Positions 61,366-64,000 of a DNA stretch of 64,000 nucleotides are shown piece by piece (the stretch's first letter is position 1; every line of letters begins with the position of its first letter). The stretch lies in the NCBI GenBank assembly GCA_011037195.1, contig JAAEAF010001119.1, positions 1 to 64,000 on the forward strand. Reading direction: 5' to 3'. Below the pieces are notes generated by a model, which saw only the letters and a list, made by a program, of their open reading frames with translations, was not told the origin of the DNA and searched no databases. The position numbers and the translations under genes are program-made. The DNA is from Triatoma infestans. Lineage: Eukaryota > Arthropoda > Insecta > Hemiptera > Reduviidae.

Positions 61366-62076
61366 ATAATATGAGTTAAATATATGCCATTTATAAAAAT
61401 TTCTAGTAGTGTTAAAATATTAATGGCCTAACTTATCGCTATTGCACTTTTATCACCATAATTATACCAAATACTAATTTAGTCTATTTATTATAATCCA
61501 TGATTATTTTAGTATAGTTTAGTCTAGCAGAATATTCAAGCCATCTACAGTAAATTACTCCACAAGAAGATATTTTAACAATGTAAGTATATTTTAGAAC
61601 GTTGGCACCTCTTGTTTAATGGAGTGAGGAGCTAGTCGATAAGAGCACCCTCGCACATCTGTCCCCTCCTTGGAAAAATCTTTAGTTACACTGTATACTA
61701 GATAATCTATATTAATTCTGTTAGTTTGGTTCTTCATTCTGGTTTTTTCAACTCTGACCAAACAGCCACTATTTGTACTCTAATCGCAACGTGAGTCTAA
61801 GTGCGAGGTCACCTAAGTGTGGAGTTGAGTGTTGATAGGCAAAGTTGCAGGGCCAAGTAAAGTGAAAACGAAAATGTAGTCCAGTTAGTTGTTAAAGGGG
61901 TATAAGAATTTTTATGAACGTTGGTGTTAGTGGTCTGATCAAATATTATTGTTAGTTTCTAGAAAAATATCTTTTCCAAAGAAATCCCCCTGAACTATGA
62001 AAAATTTCTATTTATACAGTTTTATTGTAGCACCTTTCTCTACAAATAGTTTCAGATTAGTATTATTTTAAACTAT
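61366..62076. other. No feature recognised
   Basis: AT-rich up to the LTR start, with no gene signal. Confidence 0.45.
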
Positions 62077-62465
62077 TGTAACGCAGCAAGTGGTGCCATC
62101 TAGGTGAGAAGACAGTACCTAAGGTCTCTTAGTGGCCGTAGGAAGCGCTGGCGGCGCTCTAGGTTTTTCTGGAATATTAGAGAACATTTGGAAGGTTCGC
62201 TACCGGTATAAATAGAGGGACTACAGAGAGTTGAGAGAGTTCCCAGTTACAAACGAAGTTATTAGTTTGTGAAAAGTGTACAAAAGTGAACAAAGTGAAC
62301 TTTTGTGGTTTAAACTGTGAAATAATTATTATTAAGCGTTGTATTTAATAATTTATTGTGTATAGCAATAAATTGGTGTTTTCGTTATTGAAGTTTAGAG
62401 TATTTTATCTATACGAACCCATTAAAACTAGTTGCAGTAGCTAGTTGAGAAAGAAAAAACGGTAC
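62077..62465 (+). repeat. 5' LTR of a Gypsy-like retrotransposon (second family)
   Basis: It begins TGTAACGCAGCAAGTGGTGC and ends ACA. TATAAAT lies at 62,207-62,213, a start-site-like CCCAGTTAC about 30 bases on, and AATAAA at 62,367-62,372. The 389-bp length and layout are standard. The 3' LTR is not in the window. Confidence 0.75.
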
Positions 62466-62467
62466 AT

Positions 62468-62486
62468 TTGTGTCAGAAGTAGGATA
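62468..62486 (+). other. Primer-binding site (tRNA-Leu type)
   Basis: TTGTGTCAGAAGTAGGAT starts two bases after the LTR. It resembles TGGTGTCAGAAGTGGG, the complement of a leucine tRNA 3' end, with two or three changes. Confidence 0.65.
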
Positions 62487-62527
62487 AAATCTCTAAACAG
62501 GTAACAGTTTAGTATCAGTTTTATTGT

Positions 62528-62830
62528 ATGCCCATAAGTACCAGAAGTCAAACGCGGAAAATGGAGGAAATGATGACAATGTTGAAAGAAATGAATGGCA
62601 AAATAGAAAGGGGCCAGGACGAAATGAAAAACGAAATAAAAAGGGGCCAGGACGAAATGATAGAAATGATAGATGAAATGAACAGAGGCTGGGATGAAAT
62701 AATAAACGAAATGAAGAAGAGCCGAGAGGAATTTAAAAGGGGCTGGGATGAAATGAGAGGAGAAATAATAAGGGAGAAAGATGAGATTCAAGAAGAAATA
62801 GTAGAAAGTTTAGAAGCACCAGTGAATGAT
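62528..62830 (+). pseudogene. Start of gag of the Gypsy-like element
   Basis: ATG 62,528, MPISTRSQTRKMEEMMTMLK, then about five repeats of an (R/K)(R/K)G(Q/W)DEM(I)..(E/I) type (RGQDEM, RGWDEI, RGWDEM) forming a long charged coiled coil. Capsid and nucleocapsid parts are absent: near codon 98 the frame passes, still open, into UBR5-like sequence. The charged-helix start is common in Gypsy gag proteins. I describe the break only. Confidence 0.65.
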
Positions 62831-64000
62831 GGGAAAGGCAGTGAGACTGAGGGTGAAAGAGAAGGACCCGAGAGAGGAGTCGAACGTGAAGGTGCGGAAA
62901 GTGAAAGAGAAAATTTGTTGGTGGAAACTGAAAGCGGCAGCGATCAGACTAACCAAGAAACTGTACAGCATCGTTCATCTAATACCCGGCATACTTCTAT
63001 ACTTGGAGAAGATGAAAGTGGCAATTCAGCATGAAGAGAATGATGGAGAAAGCGAAGGATTGGGTCACGAAGAATTGCTGTTTTGAGATGAACAGTTAGA
63101 AAGACGTTCGGGACAAAGTGGTCAGGGCTAAAGGAGTAATCTTCCTCTTCGGCCAATGCAGTGGGCTATTAGAAGTGCAGACACCGGTTCAAAATTATCA
63201 GGTGGTTTCCGAGTAGTCTCTGGCAATTCATTGGTATTCATTGATCCGTCCTCATTGAGGCGTTCAACTAACACATCTTCGGCATGCAATAGTAACCCGG
63301 ATGGGGTCACCAAGCCTACAACAGCTGCTTGTTCGGCTAGAAGTTTTGCTATTGTACTTCGACTTTGAAATTTCAGAGCCTTTAGGCAGTTTACGTAATG
63401 TTAGTGCACCACAGCAACAACCCGTGCCAATACAGACCTATGAGAAAGACCGTTAAAACCACCGTGTGATTGGCTTTTGACAATGGCGGATTCAACCGAA
63501 TCTCGGTTGCGCTTTGGAGCTTCTCTTACGACAGCGTCAGATTCTGCACATCTTCATCATCCTCTCTACCATGGTTCAGGTTCCCCAAGCTCGAATAGTG
63601 CTAACGGGGTTAGCGGAAGTAATAGGGGAATTTGTGGTCTTTCGAATGGTGGTACTACTTCTGGAAGTACATCAAGATCTACTACACAGTCTTCGCATCA
63701 CCCCGAGGAGGTATTTCTTCGGCTTCTTCAACTAGGATTGTTGGTTTTACCACTAATTCGGAGTCTTCCAGACCATCTAGGGATCGTGACGGTGTCAATG
63801 AAGGCCAGTCTGCCCGAAGGGAGTTACTGATGCACTGTTTGTCATTGATGAGATGTTACAATTCTGAACATGCTGATTTATTACCAGTACTGGATGAATC
63901 TTCTCTCAGGCATACGCATACGTGATTGATGCTCTGATCTACCTGTTGAGGACTGGTAGTGATCAGAACCTTGAGGGAGCTCTACTACCTCAAACATGGA
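62829..64000 (+). pseudogene. UBR5: UBR5/hyd-like E3 ubiquitin ligase cDNA fragment joined to the LTR element
   Basis: The sequence reads an acidic stretch (GSETEGEREGPERG, ESERENLLVETESGSDQTNQ, EDESGNSA) and then, across frames, DEQLERRSGQSGQG, MQWAIRSADTGSKLSGGFRV, FIDPSSLRRSTNTSS, TTAACSARSFAIVL, KPPCDWLLTMADSTESRLRF, SARRELLMHCLSLMRCYNSE, ADLLPVLDESSLRH, and AYVIDALIYLLRTGSDQNLE at the window edge. I recognise this as the region of UBR5 (Drosophila hyd) upstream of its PABC and HECT domains. Intact UBR5 is a nuclear HECT-type ligase of about 2,800 residues with many introns. Here about 1.17 kb has no intron but at least five frameshifts or stops, so it is a retrocopy. The first part is still in frame with gag. 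The copy continues past 64,000. Confidence 0.75.

Noticed and set aside
62441..62791. 116-codon minus-strand frame rich in Phe and His
   Set aside because: It is the antisense shadow of the charged gag coiled coil.
63128..63313. Minus-strand frame opposite the UBR5-like fragment
   Set aside because: It is a shadow of the plus-strand UBR5 coding sequence.
33011..64000. Search for the next SLC5 gene 2 exon (S-L-S-T-M-type signature)
   Set aside because: I found no such exon with an acceptor in this interval. It is either beyond the window or lost.

Overview
The window is animal nuclear DNA, most probably from an insect (order not determined). It is AT-rich and has GT-AG introns. Almost everything in it is transposon-derived: non-LTR retrotransposons, Polinton/Maverick DNA, LTR retrotransposons, tRNA-derived SINEs, MITEs and minisatellites. 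The only clear host-gene content is two sets of SLC5-type sodium-coupled transporter exons and one intronless stretch of UBR5/hyd-like coding sequence.

Layout. 0.3-1.3 kb: remnant of a CR1/Jockey-like LINE (minus). 1.7-4.0 kb: last four coding exons and 3' UTR of an SLC5 gene (plus). 4.7-13.3 kb: a SINE, a foldback element and two RNase H-bearing LINEs lying back to back (LINE-B minus, LINE-C plus). 14.4 kb: a lone open frame resembling a LINE C-terminal region. 16.4-33.0 kb: six exons of a second SLC5 gene, or of the N-terminal to middle part of one. Its introns are inflated by a decayed Polinton (element A, about 19.6-29.5 kb) that carries a LINE piece, and by another LINE and a 40-bp tandem array. 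33.3-35.3 kb: LINE-F remnant. 35.6-52.0 kb: a large palindrome (element B) built from the same terminal repeats as element A. It has no Polinton genes, and its loop holds a full-length LINE (LINE-G) with a 12-bp target duplication. 52-61.4 kb: satellite-like repeats, further LINE remnants, a SINE, and three LTRs of one Gypsy-like family, two of them in a head-to-head inverted pair. 62.1-64.0 kb: a Gypsy-like 5' LTR, primer site and start of gag, running directly into UBR5/hyd-like cDNA.

How the parts fit. Element A keeps recognisable pieces of Polinton polymerase B, integrase with chromodomain, adenovirus-type protease and jelly-roll capsid protein. All are broken or shortened, and no packaging ATPase is seen. 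The terminal arms of A and B share a repeated, outward-facing module: a TGACGTCA box, a TCAGT initiator-like site about 56 bases on, and a GTAAGT splice donor 58-66 bases after that. Two different LINEs (C and G) carry 3' UTR hairpins whose stems differ but whose 12-base loop is the same. Those two patterns and the gag-UBR5 junction are the least expected signals here. Coordinates of repeats and decayed elements are by-eye estimates, usually good to some tens of bases; exon, hairpin and target-duplication coordinates were read base by base.
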